From: Onchocerca lupi
Taxonomy: Eukaryota > Nematoda > Chromadorea > Rhabditida > Onchocercidae
Assembly: GCA_028564675.1 (NCBI GenBank)
Contig: JAOVVO010000003.1
Coordinates: 434,001 to 498,000 of the forward strand
Reading direction: 5' to 3'
DNA length: 64,000 bases
Shown here: one piece after another, positions 39,641 to 50,500 of the stretch
Position numbering within the stretch: position 1 is the stretch's first letter
Layout of the letters: each line of letters starts with the position of its first letter
Notes under the pieces: model-generated
The model's input: the letters and a program-made list of their open reading frames with translations, nothing else
The model's database searches: none
What the model was told of the DNA's origin: nothing
Position numbers and translations under genes: made by a program

Positions 39641-40601
39641 ACATCAACCTTAGTATAGAGTACTGGACATTATTTCGTCATTTTAGTAGGTTCTTCTTCA
39701 CTCAGCAAGTTTTACAATTACACAGCGTCTTTTTTCTTTGTCACAAGGTTATTTTATATAACATTATATTACTTATGTAATTCTATCGTTGATTACTTTA
39801 GTAACATTCTCTTTTATCAATGCAAAAAAATATGCCTAATCTTTTATTTATAAATAAGTTAATATTTTTTTTAATGGTGGTTGTAATAATACTTAGTATA
39901 GAAAAAAAAGGTGCAAACGATGATACATATTTAAAAAATTTCAGTTCAACTATCTGATGCAGCCTAGTATGTCCATGCTTTTAACGTGTTCTTTGATTGG
40001 TCAAATGTTCATCATAGTGAATACTGCTTCTGTACTCTTCGTGTATAGTAAAAATAGTTGTGCTGGATCACGACAAGCTTACTTGTTCTTTACACACAAA
40101 CAAAGGGTTTATAATTTTCTTTTTTTTGTGTAGCACGACACTTTTAAAGTCATGAGATTATTAAAAACATTCAAAGTAAGTTAACTAATTGGAGATGGAC
40201 TAAATGAAAAAGTAACACAAAAATCTTTAGTGTTGTTTAGTATCATTACCGCTTTTTTGCTTTATGTATATGATTCAACTTATTGGCGATTTTTGATATT
40301 TCAATTCAATTTATCACACAATTCATAAAATAAACATAAGAGTAATGTTGAGCATTTCCTCACTATAGGCATAACTCTATCATTGCTTAGTTATGCAGTT
40401 CCTCTCTTTTATCTTCTAGTATTGCCATTGACATAATATTGCCTTTTAAATTCAAATTAGAAACTATTAGTAGGGGTAACAGTTAGTAACTCTAAAAATT
40501 GCTTAAGTGATATAAAATGAGTAATTAACCAGAAAGATCACAGAGACATTAGATTATTCTTTCTTGAAGTTGCTTTATCTCAACTTTAGCAAGTTTTCAA
40601 G
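39641..40601. other. Intergenic region with decayed hydrophobic frames
   Basis: About 960 bases. On the plus strand near 39820-39955 an ATG opens 45 codons with a membrane helix (LIFFLMVVVIILSIEKKG). The next stretch, 39945-40135, is open in another frame with another hydrophobic segment (SMLLTCSLIGQMFIIVNTAS). These may be parts of one broken membrane protein. No family is assigned. Confidence 0.35.
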
Positions 40602-41275
40602 TTATTTAAGAAATAACTTCACTAGAAGTACTAGCTTTGAGTAGATTTTTGCAGCTTCGATTTTTTCTTTTTTGTCTTTATCTCTTTCTTTTTTAGTAGC
40701 ATCGTCAAGTTTTTGAGCAAGAGCAAGTTCTGTTTTCATCATAAACCAGTTTTACTTCGTATTTGTAGGTAATAAATTCTTTCTTGACCAATTGATTCTA
40801 TTTAGCTATTTACATGATCTTTTAATCATTAAACAACTTCTTAATGATTTTTCTTCCTAATTTTTCTTTAATTGTTTCGTCAGCGTACCTAAGAAAATAC
40901 ATCCACTTCTCAGCTATATTTGAGAGTTGATTTTCCTTCGTTTTTAAAAATTTTGGTAACTATAAATACGAAATAAAAATCCTTCTAATTCAGCTTGTCT
41001 TGAATATGCCTTAGCAATAACATAATATTGAGTACTTTTTCGCAACCTTTTTTAGTTCTAGCGACTTACGTTTTAATGATTACCTGTCCTCTATTTCTAC
41101 AGGAAACATCAATAATGCTTTTTTAAAGGCAATCTTAAGATCTTGAACAGCACTTTAAAAGTCTATATCCTTTATTTAATTTCTACCAGTAAGACAAAAA
41201 TCTCATTGAGAAAGTGGCAAGTGTCATTATTCTTTCAGTACCGAAAATACGCTAATGGGATATACTTTTAAAGGT
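40602..41275 (-). pseudogene. Decayed Rpn-family (PD-(D/E)XK) nuclease, nearly full length
   Basis: Pieces in all three minus-strand frames follow the order of an Rpn protein. Near 41250: FGTERIMTLATF (family FGTExNkdiL). Near 41100: IDVSCRNRGQVIIK then VART (family DVxcxdxxGxxxIvEmQ, the nuclease core). Near 41030: YYVIAKAYSRQAELEGFLF (family YY.aKaYsrQ). Near 40900: NIAEKWMYFLRYADETIKEK (family KWxYFlkyAdE). Near 40610-40740: a charged coiled coil ending KEKIEAAKIYSKL. At least three frameshifts and several stops make it dead. Confidence 0.75.
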
Positions 41276-41504
41276 TGGGAAACTTCAAAAGGAGTTTTAT
41301 AGAAACGAATAAAAAAACTTTGATTATATGATACTATTTCTGTACAAATATTCAACCTTCTTTATGTTTGAGTCCTCTATGAAGTACTATAAACTAACTT
41401 ATTGCCATTTTAGTAAGGTTGTTCTGATCTCGCAAACTATATCTTTTTCTTCTTTTTCCTGAAATTAAAATCCATATACTTAAGTTTAGAAACTTTGAAA
41501 TAAA
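41276..41504. other. Short intergenic before the exporter gene
   Basis: About 230 bases with no gene; it should contain the promoter of the MsbA-like gene and the 5' end of the Rpn relic. No clear box was recognised. Confidence 0.35.
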
Positions 41505-43211
41505 ATGCGATCCGGTGTTAGGCAATTATTTTACTATATAAAACCTAATCTACATTATTTTATTATAGCTTTTATTGCAGTTCTATCTTCTTCTTTAATG
41601 ATTCTCCTTTTTGGTAGAGGTTTGAGCAGCATAATTGACTCTAGTGCAGGGCACAATTTCACCATTAAACTAGTAGTGACTATATTTATAGTTTTAGCCA
41701 TCTCTCTTGCTGCATTTATTAAACTGTATTTTATGGGAATTGGTAGTGAGAAAGTTATTGCAAGAATCAGATATGACTTATATAGCAATATTACTGATTT
41801 ACAACCAAGTTTTTTTGAGAATACTGGCGTACAAGATGTTATCTCAGCGTTAATTACTGATACCTCTGTGCTACAATCAATAATAAATAGCAGCTTACTC
41901 ACCATATTGCGAAATTTTGTAATACTGATTGGCAGTATTACCATGTTATTATATACAAATCTACACTTAACCGCGTATACAGCCGCAATAGTACCAATAT
42001 TATTGATCATTATGACATCACTTGGGAAAAAGGTGCGCGATTATGCACGCTTTGCCCAGAGCAAACTGAGTGAACTTGCATCATTTAGCGAGGAAAATTT
42101 CAGATCTATAGCAACTATTAAATCATTTGTATTGGAAGAAAATGAAAAAGCACGTTTTAAGGAGTACCTAAACTCAGTATCGAAATCATATGTAAGGTTA
42201 GTGCTCTTGCGTGCTATTTTGGTAACTTTGATTATCTCATGTGTAATAGGTTCGTTAGTTGTTTTGCTCTTTTTTGGTATCAAAGAGGTCTTAAGCAGTA
42301 ATATGACTATTGGAGATCTCTCCTCATTTGTGTTTTATTCAGCACTTGCAGCAGGAGCTGTAAATAATTTGAGTGATAATATCAGTGATTTACAACGAGG
42401 CCTTGGGGTAGTAGAGCGTTTACTTGAACTCAAAGATATGAAAAGTTCTATAGTGGATGCTAGCAACCCTATAAAAATTCATAGTGTTCAAAAAGGGATT
42501 GCATTTAACGATGTAACGTTTTTTTATGAATCTCACCTTAATAGACCGGCGTTAAACAATGTTTCCTTTTCTATAAAGGTAGGTCAATCTGTTTCAATTG
42601 TTGGACCATCTGGTAGTGGTAAAAGTACCATTTTAAAACTTCTGCTCCGCTTTCATGATCCAAACAAAGGAAGCATTACCATTGATGGGCACAACATTAA
42701 ATTAATCGCATTAAGTAACCTCAGATTGTTATTTGGTTTAGTACCACAAGATCATACGATATTTTCCTGCTCAATAATGGAAAATATACTATACGGTAAA
42801 CCAGGTGCTAAGTATGAGGAGGTGAGACAAGCAGCTATCAGTGCTTATGCGATGGAGTTTATTGATAAGTTACCTAATAAATTCGATACATTTGTAGGGA
42901 AAAGAGGATTAAAGCTCTCTGAAGGGCAAAAACAACGTATTATAATAGCAAGAGCTATACTCAAAAATCCTCAGATTTTAATATTGGATGAGGCAACTTC
43001 TGCTCTTGATTATAAAAGTGAGAACCTTGTACAAAAAGCACTGAATGAGTTAATGCAAAACAGAACAACGATTATGATTACACACAGGCTGTCATCTATA
43101 CTCAAAACCGATAAGATCGTAGTAATTAATCATGGAGAAATAGAAGAAGTAGGAACTCACGATTCCCTTATAAATAAAAATGGACTGTATGCAAAATTAG
43201 CAAAAATATAG
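41505..43211 (+). CDS. MsbA-like ABC exporter (fused membrane and ATPase domains)
   Basis: A 568-residue half-transporter of the lipid/multidrug exporter type. Six N-terminal helices (residues 15-290) precede an ATPase domain with Walker A GPSGSGKSTILKL near 368, a Q-loop at VPQDHTIFS, signature LSEGQKQRIIIARA near 471 and Walker B ILILDEATSALD near 493, then the H-loop ITHRLSSI. It should act as a homodimer. The best guess is export of a lipid or peptide; these bacteria lack lipopolysaccharide, so a classical MsbA role is unlikely. The signature reads LSEGQ rather than LSGGQ, a tolerated variant. Confidence 0.88.
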   Translation: MRSGVRQLFYYIKPNLHYFIIAFIAVLSSSLMILLFGRGLSSIIDSSAGHNFTIKLVVTIFIVLAISLAAFIKLYFMGIGSEKVIARIRYDLYSNITDLQPSFFENTGVQDVISALITDTSVLQSIINSSLLTILRNFVILIGSITMLLYTNLHLTAYTAAIVPILLIIMTSLGKKVRDYARFAQSKLSELASFSEENFRSIATIKSFVLEENEKARFKEYLNSVSKSYVRLVLLRAILVTLIISCVIGSLVVLLFFGIKEVLSSNMTIGDLSSFVFYSALAAGAVNNLSDNISDLQRGLGVVERLLELKDMKSSIVDASNPIKIHSVQKGIAFNDVTFFYESHLNRPALNNVSFSIKVGQSVSIVGPSGSGKSTILKLLLRFHDPNKGSITIDGHNIKLIALSNLRLLFGLVPQDHTIFSCSIMENILYGKPGAKYEEVRQAAISAYAMEFIDKLPNKFDTFVGKRGLKLSEGQKQRIIIARAILKNPQILILDEATSALDYKSENLVQKALNELMQNRTTIMITHRLSSILKTDKIVVINHGEIEEVGTHDSLINKNGLYAKLAKI

Positions 43212-44777
43212 CGGGTATAATTTACTGAAATATAATATAGATTTAAAAAAGTTTAAATCATACTGTTATAAGTCAGATTGACACCCTAAATTTAGGGTTA
43301 AATTATTTAATTCTTAAATATTTTGACTTACAATAAACTAACATTCCTTAATTTACGCTCGTGTTTTTTATCATGCCAACAATATGTAATTGCCCATTGT
43401 CAGCACTAGTTTTATCAATGTACACTTTTTATACATCTACATATGTACCTTATGTTGTGAATTTATATCGTAATCACTTTAACTCATGTTATTACCTGCT
43501 ATAACGTACATCAGAATCATCGTGATGCATTAGGTATATTTATTAAAAAATTATTTAAAATAATTTATATATGCACATAGTGTTGCTTTAGCATAACCTT
43601 ATGTCTTTTTGAGAGCATATGGGCATTATTTAAACAACACTACGCACTTTACGCTTTGCTTAATAAAGAAGTCCATAAAGCAAATAGCTTACTTATTACC
43701 TATATAGTAGTTTTATACTATCTAATAACACAACTAATTCAACTATATCTATAGCCCTCTTTTTGAGATCTTATCATCTTTTGATCGTGGCAAAACTTCT
43801 AAACTCTAATATTTGTGTAATAGCTGCTTATTCATACACAGCATAAACAAATCTTCCAGCCATAGGAGCAAGTTTGTTAAGCATAATTATTTTAACTGCT
43901 TTACTAAGGATCTTTATAACTTGTTGTTCTTAATTTCGTAACTACATAAAAATTTTCCTATAGGCAATGATTACCGTATTTCTAAGTTTCTCGAGCGTCA
44001 CTATATTTCATCTTTCAAGTATTATTGCAACTTATGTTCTAATAATGTAGCATATTGCCACATTCGTAAATTTAGTACATAGTGGTGCTGAATATACTAG
44101 CATTATTCACTGGAAGTTAAAAAACAGAACTAGAGCAACAGAGTAAGCTAATTTATAGCGAAGGTGATGAAAGATATAAAAGATGTGTAGATGATCGAGA
44201 GTAGGTGATACTATGCTAAGACTGCAGACAAGCAGTGATTTAATATATTAAATAAAGTAAAATATAATATAAGGAAATTTTTGTCAGGTTTTATATTTGT
44301 AATGGTAAGCTGGGAAAGTAAAATGTAACTCCTGTATATGAATATCCATGTTACAATGGTTGCTACAACTGCATGTTGTCCTATGATTCTAGAAATACAG
44401 TAGTTAATGCTTTATGTTTAGAAAGGTAGGTTACTTATAGTAAAAATTGGAGGTTATATAAAACTCTTTGATTTATATAAGCCTGTATTAATAATATATA
44501 TGATCGAGGTTACGATGTTTTTGATTGTTATTATAGCTACAAAAAAGCTGTTTAACTTCAATAGGCTTGTGTAAAAAAGAGGGTTAACTTTGTACACGCT
44601 ATGATATCTTTATGTCTTACGGATCATATTTAATTTCTGTGCTATTATCTAAAGAATACGGCATTAGTGCTCTTTTTTTTCTCTATAATAATTTTTGTAT
44701 AAATAACATTAAGATAAACCATTCAACTAACCTTATCTATTTACTATACTGCTACAGGATTTATAACTTTTTGATTG
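43212..44777. other. Gene desert, possible transporter relic
   Basis: About 1.57 kb between the exporter gene and argS. Plus-strand pieces near 43610-43770 (LWALFKQHYALYALLNKE, then SLLITYIVVLYYLITQ) and 43870-44080 (LLSIIILTALLRIFITCC, ITVFLSFSSVTIFHLSS) are hydrophobic and stop-interrupted. They would fit a dead multi-helix transporter, possibly an amino-acid permease, but this is a weak guess. 44300-44700 has short frames only. Confidence 0.35.
43283..43298. repeat. Perfect 16-base palindrome after the exporter gene
   Basis: ACCCTAAATTTAGGGT reads the same on both strands and lies 72 bases after the exporter stop. It could be part of a terminator, though no T-run follows directly, or a protein-binding dyad. 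Confidence 0.45.
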
Positions 44778-46484
44778 ATGAATATTTTTAAACGAATTTC
44801 CTCGCTAATTCTTAACAAGTTAGATGAGTTAAAGCAAAGGAGCATCATAAATACTAGTGTAGAAAATTTTATCTTAGAACCTCCAAGTAATAAAGCACAT
44901 GGGGATGTTTATACAAATATTGCTATGGTGCTTGCAAGACATGAAAGAAAGAATTCCGTTGAGATTGCAGAGATGTTAGCAGAAGAATTTAAACTTTTTA
45001 ATGAAATCGCAAAAATAGAAGTAGCTGGTCCTGGCTTCATTAACATGCACTTTAAAATAGAAGTATGGCACAGGATTCTTAAGCAAATAAATGAACTCAA
45101 AACAGAGTTTGGTACTCTAAACATTGGAAATAACCAGGCTGTTAATGTTGAATTTGTATCTGCAAATCCAACTGGTCCATTGCATATTGGTCATGCAAGA
45201 GGAGCAATATTCGGTGACGTTTTAGCAAATTTGTTGAAAAAAGTTGGTTATCAAGCCACTAAGGAGTATTACATTAATGATGCTGGAACACAAATAGATA
45301 TGTTAATTCGGTCAGTATATTTGCGATATAAGGAAGCTATTGGAGAAAAGATTAGTGTTGAAAAAGGTTTATATCCAGGCGAATATTTAAAAACAATAGG
45401 AAAAGAGCTAGCCAAAAAATACGGTAAAAGTCTTTTAGAAAAGCAAGATTATCAAATAATTAGAGATTATACTTTGAGTTCTATCTTAGAACTCATAAAA
45501 AAAGATATGCACTTACTTGGAGTAAATCATGATATTTTTACTTCAGAATATGAGTTGCAAAAAAGTGGCAAAATTGAAGAGAGCATAAAGATATTGTCTA
45601 ACAAAGGTTTGATATATGAAGGATATTTGGGAAAACCAAAAGGTAAAGAAAGTAAAAATTGGACCTCCAGAAAGGAGATGTTGTTTTGTTCAACAAAATT
45701 TGGTGATGATGTTGATCGTGCGCTTAAAAAGGAAGACGGTAGCTGGACTTATTTTGCATCAGATATTGCCTATCATTTTGATAAGATATCACGCGGCTTT
45801 AACAATATAATAGTAGAACTTGGTAGTGATCATAGTGGTTATATCAAAAGGCTTAAAGCAGTTGTTTCTGCGCTCAGTGATAATAAAGCGAAGATAGAAG
45901 TAAAACTGCATAATATTGTGAATTTCTTCGAAAACGGAAAACCTGTTAAGATGTCTAAAAGATCAGGAAATTTTCTGACAGTAAAAGATGTAGTTGAGGA
46001 AGTTGGTAGAGACATTACCCGTTTTATGATGTTAACACAAAGAAATGACGTAGTTCTCGATTTTGATTTTGCTAAAGTGAAGGAACAGTCAAAAGGCAAT
46101 CCTATTTTTTACGTGCAATATGCATATGCTCGTGCTCATTCGTTAATGCGTAACGCTCCAAAAGAACTTCCAAATGCAGATACTTCACTTTTAAAGACCG
46201 ATGGAGAACTATTACTTATAAAAATCTTAGCAAAGTGGCCAAATGTGGTAGAAATAGCGGCAAGACTTTATGAGCCACACAGAATTACTTTTTACTTACT
46301 TGAAGTTGCAGAAGCATTCCATACTTTATGGGGATATGGTAAAAACGACTTGAGCATGCGTTTTATACTAAAAGATAATTTAGATCTTACTGCTGCGAGG
46401 ATATTCCTTGTCCGAGCTTTAGCACACATCATTACTTCTGGGCTTTCTGTTTTTAACATAGAGCCATTGGAAGAGATGAAATAA
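44778..46484 (+). CDS. argS: Arginyl-tRNA synthetase
   Basis: A 568-residue class I synthetase that charges tRNA-Arg, including the tRNA-Arg(CCG) encoded at 21569. The HIGH motif appears in [17 protein letters not shown] near 135 and KMSK in [13 protein letters not shown] near 390. The N-terminal Add-1 domain (residues 1-100) and C-terminal DALR anticodon-binding domain (from about 450) are present. The frame begins one codon earlier at TTG 44775; ATG 44778 is chosen. Confidence 0.97.
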   Translation: MNIFKRISSLILNKLDELKQRSIINTSVENFILEPPSNKAHGDVYTNIAMVLARHERKNSVEIAEMLAEEFKLFNEIAKIEVAGPGFINMHFKIEVWHRILKQINELKTEFGTLNIGNNQAVNVEFVSANPTGPLHIGHARGAIFGDVLANLLKKVGYQATKEYYINDAGTQIDMLIRSVYLRYKEAIGEKISVEKGLYPGEYLKTIGKELAKKYGKSLLEKQDYQIIRDYTLSSILELIKKDMHLLGVNHDIFTSEYELQKSGKIEESIKILSNKGLIYEGYLGKPKGKESKNWTSRKEMLFCSTKFGDDVDRALKKEDGSWTYFASDIAYHFDKISRGFNNIIVELGSDHSGYIKRLKAVVSALSDNKAKIEVKLHNIVNFFENGKPVKMSKRSGNFLTVKDVVEEVGRDITRFMMLTQRNDVVLDFDFAKVKEQSKGNPIFYVQYAYARAHSLMRNAPKELPNADTSLLKTDGELLLIKILAKWPNVVEIAARLYEPHRITFYLLEVAEAFHTLWGYGKNDLSMRFILKDNLDLTAARIFLVRALAHIITSGLSVFNIEPLEEMK

Positions 46485-46527
46485 GTAAAAGATATGGAAA
46501 TAAGAGACACTACAAGCTTTCTGTACA

Positions 46528-47823
46528 TCAAGTTACAGTAGCATAACCCTTTTCTTTCCTGCTGTTGATAATTATTTCCCCTATTGTTACTACTGCTAAA
46601 ATAAAGCAGTAATATACCTGTGTTGATAAAGAAATAGGGGATACAGAGGCTATGCTACCCGCTAGTAATAGTTGGGATCCGTAAGGTAAAATACCTTTTG
46701 TAGAACAAGCAAAAACATCTAATAAGTATGCACTACGGTATGGTGCAATATTATGCTTTTTTGCAAGTCTTTTTGCAATACTACCACTTAATAGAATAGC
46801 AATAGTATTATTAGCAACTAAAATAGTGAACATAGATGCTATTCCTGCTATTAAAAATTCAGCTTTAGTTTTTGTAATACTGCTTTCATCGATGAGTTTA
46901 TGTAATGTTTTTTGACCTTGTTTGTACATTATATTGCTCAATCCACCAATAAATAGGGCAAACATTACTATCTCGTTTACTTTTTTGAATCCCCTATATA
47001 TGTCATTAGAGAATTGAATAATAGAATAGTCAGAAAAAGCTATTCCTAGTATACCGGCAATAATTATGTTTACAGTTATTGTTACTAGTGTAGTAACTTC
47101 AAATATGGCCATGACTATTAAAGAAATATAGGGAATAACCTTTATTATTGATAAATAATCTAAATTCGATATAGTAACAATTCTTGTATTACCTGCAGTC
47201 ATTACTAAGTAGATAAGTGTTATAATGCTTGCAATAAACGCTACTTTAGAGTTTACTTGAAGTTTATCTTTTATCGTAGCGTCTTGTGAAGAAACAGATG
47301 CAATAGTGGTGTCAGATATCATTGAGAGGTTGTCGCCAAATACGGCACCTCCAACTACAGTTGCAGCACCTATCTCGAGATCAAAAGCTCCACTTTTTGC
47401 TAAGTTAACAGCAATTGGCACCATCAGTGCAACAACTCCCATGGATGTGCCGATTGCAGTTGAAATAAAAGCAGAAGCCAAGAATACTCCAGGTAACAAT
47501 AACCTTGCTGGAAGAAAATTGAGAATCAGATTGGCAACAGTGTCTGCGCTACCAATTGATTGACTAACAGAAGAAAATGCTCCTGAAAACAAGAAAATTA
47601 AGCACATAGTAAGGGTATTTTTGTCACCCATGCCTTCGATGACGGTATCGATATTATGTTGAATTTTATCTGTTTTACGTGAGATAGCAAAAAATAGTGC
47701 TGGTAATAAGCAAACTACCGGAGAAATCTGACGAAGTGGATTATCAGTTCCGATGAAGAAAAAATAAGTGCCACTTCCAAGATGGAAGATTAAAAAAATA
47801 AATAAAGGAATAAAAGCAATCAT
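46528..47823 (-). CDS. NhaC-family Na+/H+ antiporter
   Basis: A 431-residue membrane protein with about eleven hydrophobic helices. The family features are STAIGTSMGVVALMVPIAV near 120 and GGAVFGDNLSMISDTTIAS near 160, the conserved ion-site region of the NhaC superfamily. A second inverted half contains LVANNTIAILLSGSIAK and STKGILPYGSQLLLAGS. It exchanges Na+ for H+ at the inner membrane. It may carry another cation or organic substrate, as NhaC homologues sometimes do. It converges on argS. Confidence 0.85.
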   Translation of the reverse strand: MIAFIPLFIFLIFHLGSGTYFFFIGTDNPLRQISPVVCLLPALFFAISRKTDKIQHNIDTVIEGMGDKNTLTMCLIFLFSGAFSSVSQSIGSADTVANLILNFLPARLLLPGVFLASAFISTAIGTSMGVVALMVPIAVNLAKSGAFDLEIGAATVVGGAVFGDNLSMISDTTIASVSSQDATIKDKLQVNSKVAFIASIITLIYLVMTAGNTRIVTISNLDYLSIIKVIPYISLIVMAIFEVTTLVTITVNIIIAGILGIAFSDYSIIQFSNDIYRGFKKVNEIVMFALFIGGLSNIMYKQGQKTLHKLIDESSITKTKAEFLIAGIASMFTILVANNTIAILLSGSIAKRLAKKHNIAPYRSAYLLDVFACSTKGILPYGSQLLLAGSIASVSPISLSTQVYYCFILAVVTIGEIIINSRKEKGYATVT

Positions 47824-47827
47824 TCTA

Positions 47828-48037
47828 TTACAATTGAAAGTTTAAACTATAACTAATTAAATAATTTAAAGCAAGTCTGGTTTCACTACTTCTATAGAAA
47901 GTTGATAGTGGAGTTTTGAAATTTATATTTAATTTACTTAAGCAAATAGCATAGAAGGCTATGCAGTCTATTGTTTTTGGCAATAGAGTCTTTTTAGCAT
48001 CATGCGCTAGAATGTTAGAGCTGTAAGTGTCGTTCAA
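47828..48037 (-). CDS. Hypothetical 69-residue frame upstream of the antiporter
   Basis: An open frame of 69 codons ends five bases before the NhaC-like start, on the same strand. It has no ATG near its start (alternative start codon). It contains KTIDCIAFYAICLSKLNINF and ends in RLALNYLISYSLNFQL. No family recognised; it could be a remnant or the tail of a lost gene rather than a working leader gene. Confidence 0.25.
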   Translation of the reverse strand: MNDTYSSNILAHDAKKTLLPKTIDCIAFYAICLSKLNINFKTPLSTFYRSSETRLALNYLISYSLNFQL

Positions 48038-48183
48038 ATAGAGGACACAGAGATCTAGGGAAAGTTTACTTGAGAATAAGCAAGCTAGCCTTATACTAAT
48101 TCTAGTAAAATTACATAAAAATCTGGCTTCAATGCTCGCTCATTGGATAATATTAGGGACGAATATTAGGATGAAACCGGTGA

Positions 48184-48212
48184 TTGACATTTTATTAAAT
48201 ATTTATTATAAA
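48184..48212 (+). promoter_or_regulatory. Near-consensus sigma-70 promoter of the pseudouridine synthase gene
   Basis: TTGACA at 48184-48189 and TATAAA at 48207-48212 are exactly 17 bases apart. Transcription should start near 48218-48220, right at the ATG at 48220, so the mRNA would be leaderless or nearly so. Confidence 0.7.
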
Positions 48213-48219
48213 CAATGGA

Positions 48220-49152
48220 ATGTTTCAAAGTATTACAAATATATCAATAGAAGATAATAATATTAGGCTGGATAGGTATATAAGAAGAATTTTTCCAGGT
48301 CTGAGACAATCTACAATTGAGAAATCTTTAAGGAGAAGGTTGATCGAGGTTGACGCTTGTAAAGCAAAATCGAGTGATAGAGTGTACTCTGGACAAACTA
48401 TAACAATAAAATACTTAAATTATATTAAAAATACCAATTCTGACTGCAAATATAATCAAGAGTTAGTGAATATATTGAAAGACAATATTTTATATGAAGA
48501 TGAATATATACTAGCTATAAATAAACCTACAGGAGTAATTGTTCAAGGTGGTATAAAGGTAAAAGTTAGCATTAGTGATTTACTTGACCGAATCAGAGAA
48601 GGAAAAATATTCAAGATTGTCCATAGGTTAGATAGAGATACAAGCGGAGTGATAATATTTGCACACAATGCTAATGTTGCCAGGTACCTTATGGAAGAGT
48701 TTAAAGAGCAAAGAGTAAAAAAAACTTATTTAGCATTAACTTCCGGCATACCAAGTAAAGATAAAGGAGTAATAGATTATCCATTGATAAAAAAGTATAT
48801 TTCAGGTCAAGAAAAAGTGGTTGTTGACAAATATTCACCTCAAAGTGCCACTACACGTTTTTCGATCATAGCGAGGTTAGAACAAAATGTTGCTTACGTA
48901 AAACTGCAACCAATTACTGGCAGGACTCATCAATTAAGGGTACATCTAGCCTATATAAACTGTCCTATTCTTGGTGATGGTAAATACGGCGGTAAAAAAG
49001 CTTTTGTTGATGGAATAGCAAATAAAATTCATCTCCATTCGTATTCTTTATCTTTTAAATTGCCAAGTGGCAAAAAAATCACTATTATTGCTCCTCCTCC
49101 TGAGAACTTTAAAAATTCCATTGAGGTATTGTATCCTCCTCTTAAGTGGTGA
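48220..49152 (+). CDS. RluC/RluD-family 23S rRNA pseudouridine synthase
   Basis: A 310-residue enzyme with an N-terminal S4 RNA-binding domain (NIRLDRYIRRIFPGLRQSTI) and a pseudouridine synthase domain with the catalytic aspartate in HRLDRDTSGVIIFAH near 140. The other family blocks are YLALTSGIPS, and LQPITGRTHQLRVHLAYI near 230. The S4 layout and KTYLAL suit RluC most, but RluD cannot be excluded. The promoter ends right at its start codon. Confidence 0.9.
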   Translation: MFQSITNISIEDNNIRLDRYIRRIFPGLRQSTIEKSLRRRLIEVDACKAKSSDRVYSGQTITIKYLNYIKNTNSDCKYNQELVNILKDNILYEDEYILAINKPTGVIVQGGIKVKVSISDLLDRIREGKIFKIVHRLDRDTSGVIIFAHNANVARYLMEEFKEQRVKKTYLALTSGIPSKDKGVIDYPLIKKYISGQEKVVVDKYSPQSATTRFSIIARLEQNVAYVKLQPITGRTHQLRVHLAYINCPILGDGKYGGKKAFVDGIANKIHLHSYSLSFKLPSGKKITIIAPPPENFKNSIEVLYPPLKW

Positions 49153-49461
49153 TTGCGAGATAGTTGCTTTTTAAAAAGCAAAAAAACATACACATATAAG
49201 CTCCCCACTATTTTATAATCTAAACTAGAAATGTACTGATCTTTTAAAAGATTCACTAAACGTTTAAGTTAATTATATTAAAGTAATAAATATAATGAAC
49301 ACTCAATAAATAAGAATCGAGAAAAATACAGGAGACATGCAACAGAAGTAATGAAGAGCACTACAGGAGAAGATAAGTTTCAGGCTATAAAATAGCTTTA
49401 GCATAGTAATAGTAAAATTCTCTAAAACGTGTCAAGCAATTTTTTTGCGTTTTACTAATAG
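49153..49461. other. Convergent intergenic with perfect palindrome
   Basis: About 309 bases between the ends of the pseudouridine synthase gene and pdhA. An 18-base perfect palindrome, TTGCTTTTTAAAAAGCAA, lies at 49164-49181, 12 bases after the stop of the synthase gene; it is followed by an A-run, so on the plus strand it is not a textbook terminator. Nothing else recognised. Confidence 0.45.
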
Positions 49462-50445
49462 CTAGTATTCAATAGATTTGTAAACGTCAGTACATAACTC
49501 ATCAATGCTTGGTTCTTTGCTATTTTTGGCAAAATTTTCTGATTTTTTTACTAAATCACATATTTCCTTATCGATTGTCTTGCATTCTTCCTCTGAAGCA
49601 ACCTTATTATCTATCATGTATTTTTTTAGAGTGCTTATGGGGTCACGATTTTGCTTCATATCTTCAACTTTTTCTTTCGAACGATAAGTAGCAGGATCCG
49701 ACATTGAATGGCCACGATATCGATACGTCTTCATTTCAAGCAGAATAGGCCCTTTCCCGCAGCGAACGTGCTTAGCTGCTTCAGTTGTTGCCTCATAAAC
49801 AGAAAAGCAATCCATTCCATCAATCTGCTTTCCAGGAATACCAAAACCCTCTCCTCTTTTATATAGTTCAGTTACTAGAGTTGATCTTTGAACGGAGGTT
49901 CCCATTGCGTATCCGTTGTTCTCTATAATATAAATCACTGGCAATTGCCACAGAGATGCCATATTAAACGATTCATATACTTGTCCCTGATTTGCAGCAC
50001 CGTCACCAAAATATGTAAATACCACGTTGTCTTTTTTCTTATATTTATTAGCAAAGGCTATTCCTGTACCAATTGGAACTTGTGCACCAACTATTCCATG
50101 TCCACCAAAGAATTTTCTTTCAATATCAAATATATGCATTGAACCACCTTTACCTTTTGAGCATCCCGTTTCTTTACCAATTAGTTCTGCCATTATAGTA
50201 TTCGGATCAGAGTTACACGCAAGCATTAACCCGTGGTCTCTATAACTTGTGATAAAAGCATCGCCAGGATTTGATGCAGCGTGAGTTCCAACTACAACTG
50301 CCTCCTGCCCTATCGATAGGTGACAAAATCCGCCTATTAATCCCATTCCATATAATTGTCCTGCTTTTTCCTCAAATCTGCGCACTAGTAACATTTTTCT
50401 GTAAAATTCAATTATCTGTTCTTTAGTGAGATTTTTTGCTTTCAT
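49462..50445 (-). CDS. pdhA: Pyruvate dehydrogenase E1 component subunit alpha
   Basis: A 327-residue thiamine-diphosphate-dependent subunit that decarboxylates pyruvate to feed the TCA cycle. The cofactor motif starts GDGAANQGQVYESFNMASLW and ends VIYIIENN, near residues 148-178. The phosphorylation-loop-like block YRYRGHSMSDPATYRSKEEV variant appears as RYRGHSMSDPATYRSKEK near 240. It stands without pdhB, as in other Rickettsiales, where the E1 subunits and E2/E3 are scattered. It is divergent from hemJ. Confidence 0.96.
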   Translation of the reverse strand: MKAKNLTKEQIIEFYRKMLLVRRFEEKAGQLYGMGLIGGFCHLSIGQEAVVVGTHAASNPGDAFITSYRDHGLMLACNSDPNTIMAELIGKETGCSKGKGGSMHIFDIERKFFGGHGIVGAQVPIGTGIAFANKYKKKDNVVFTYFGDGAANQGQVYESFNMASLWQLPVIYIIENNGYAMGTSVQRSTLVTELYKRGEGFGIPGKQIDGMDCFSVYEATTEAAKHVRCGKGPILLEMKTYRYRGHSMSDPATYRSKEKVEDMKQNRDPISTLKKYMIDNKVASEEECKTIDKEICDLVKKSENFAKNSKEPSIDELCTDVYKSIEY

Positions 50446-50500
50446 ATCGATTTCTTTTTTATTAAACTCAGATAATATCAGAAATTTTTAGCATTTTATA

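Noticed and set aside
41555..42010. 151-codon minus-strand frame opposite the MsbA-like gene
   Set aside because: Antisense shadow of the membrane domain of a well-supported gene, with no family match.
49164..49181. 18-base palindrome as terminator of the pseudouridine synthase gene
   Set aside because: On the plus strand it is followed by an A-run, not a T-run, and its stem is almost all A/T, so a rho-independent terminator is not supported.
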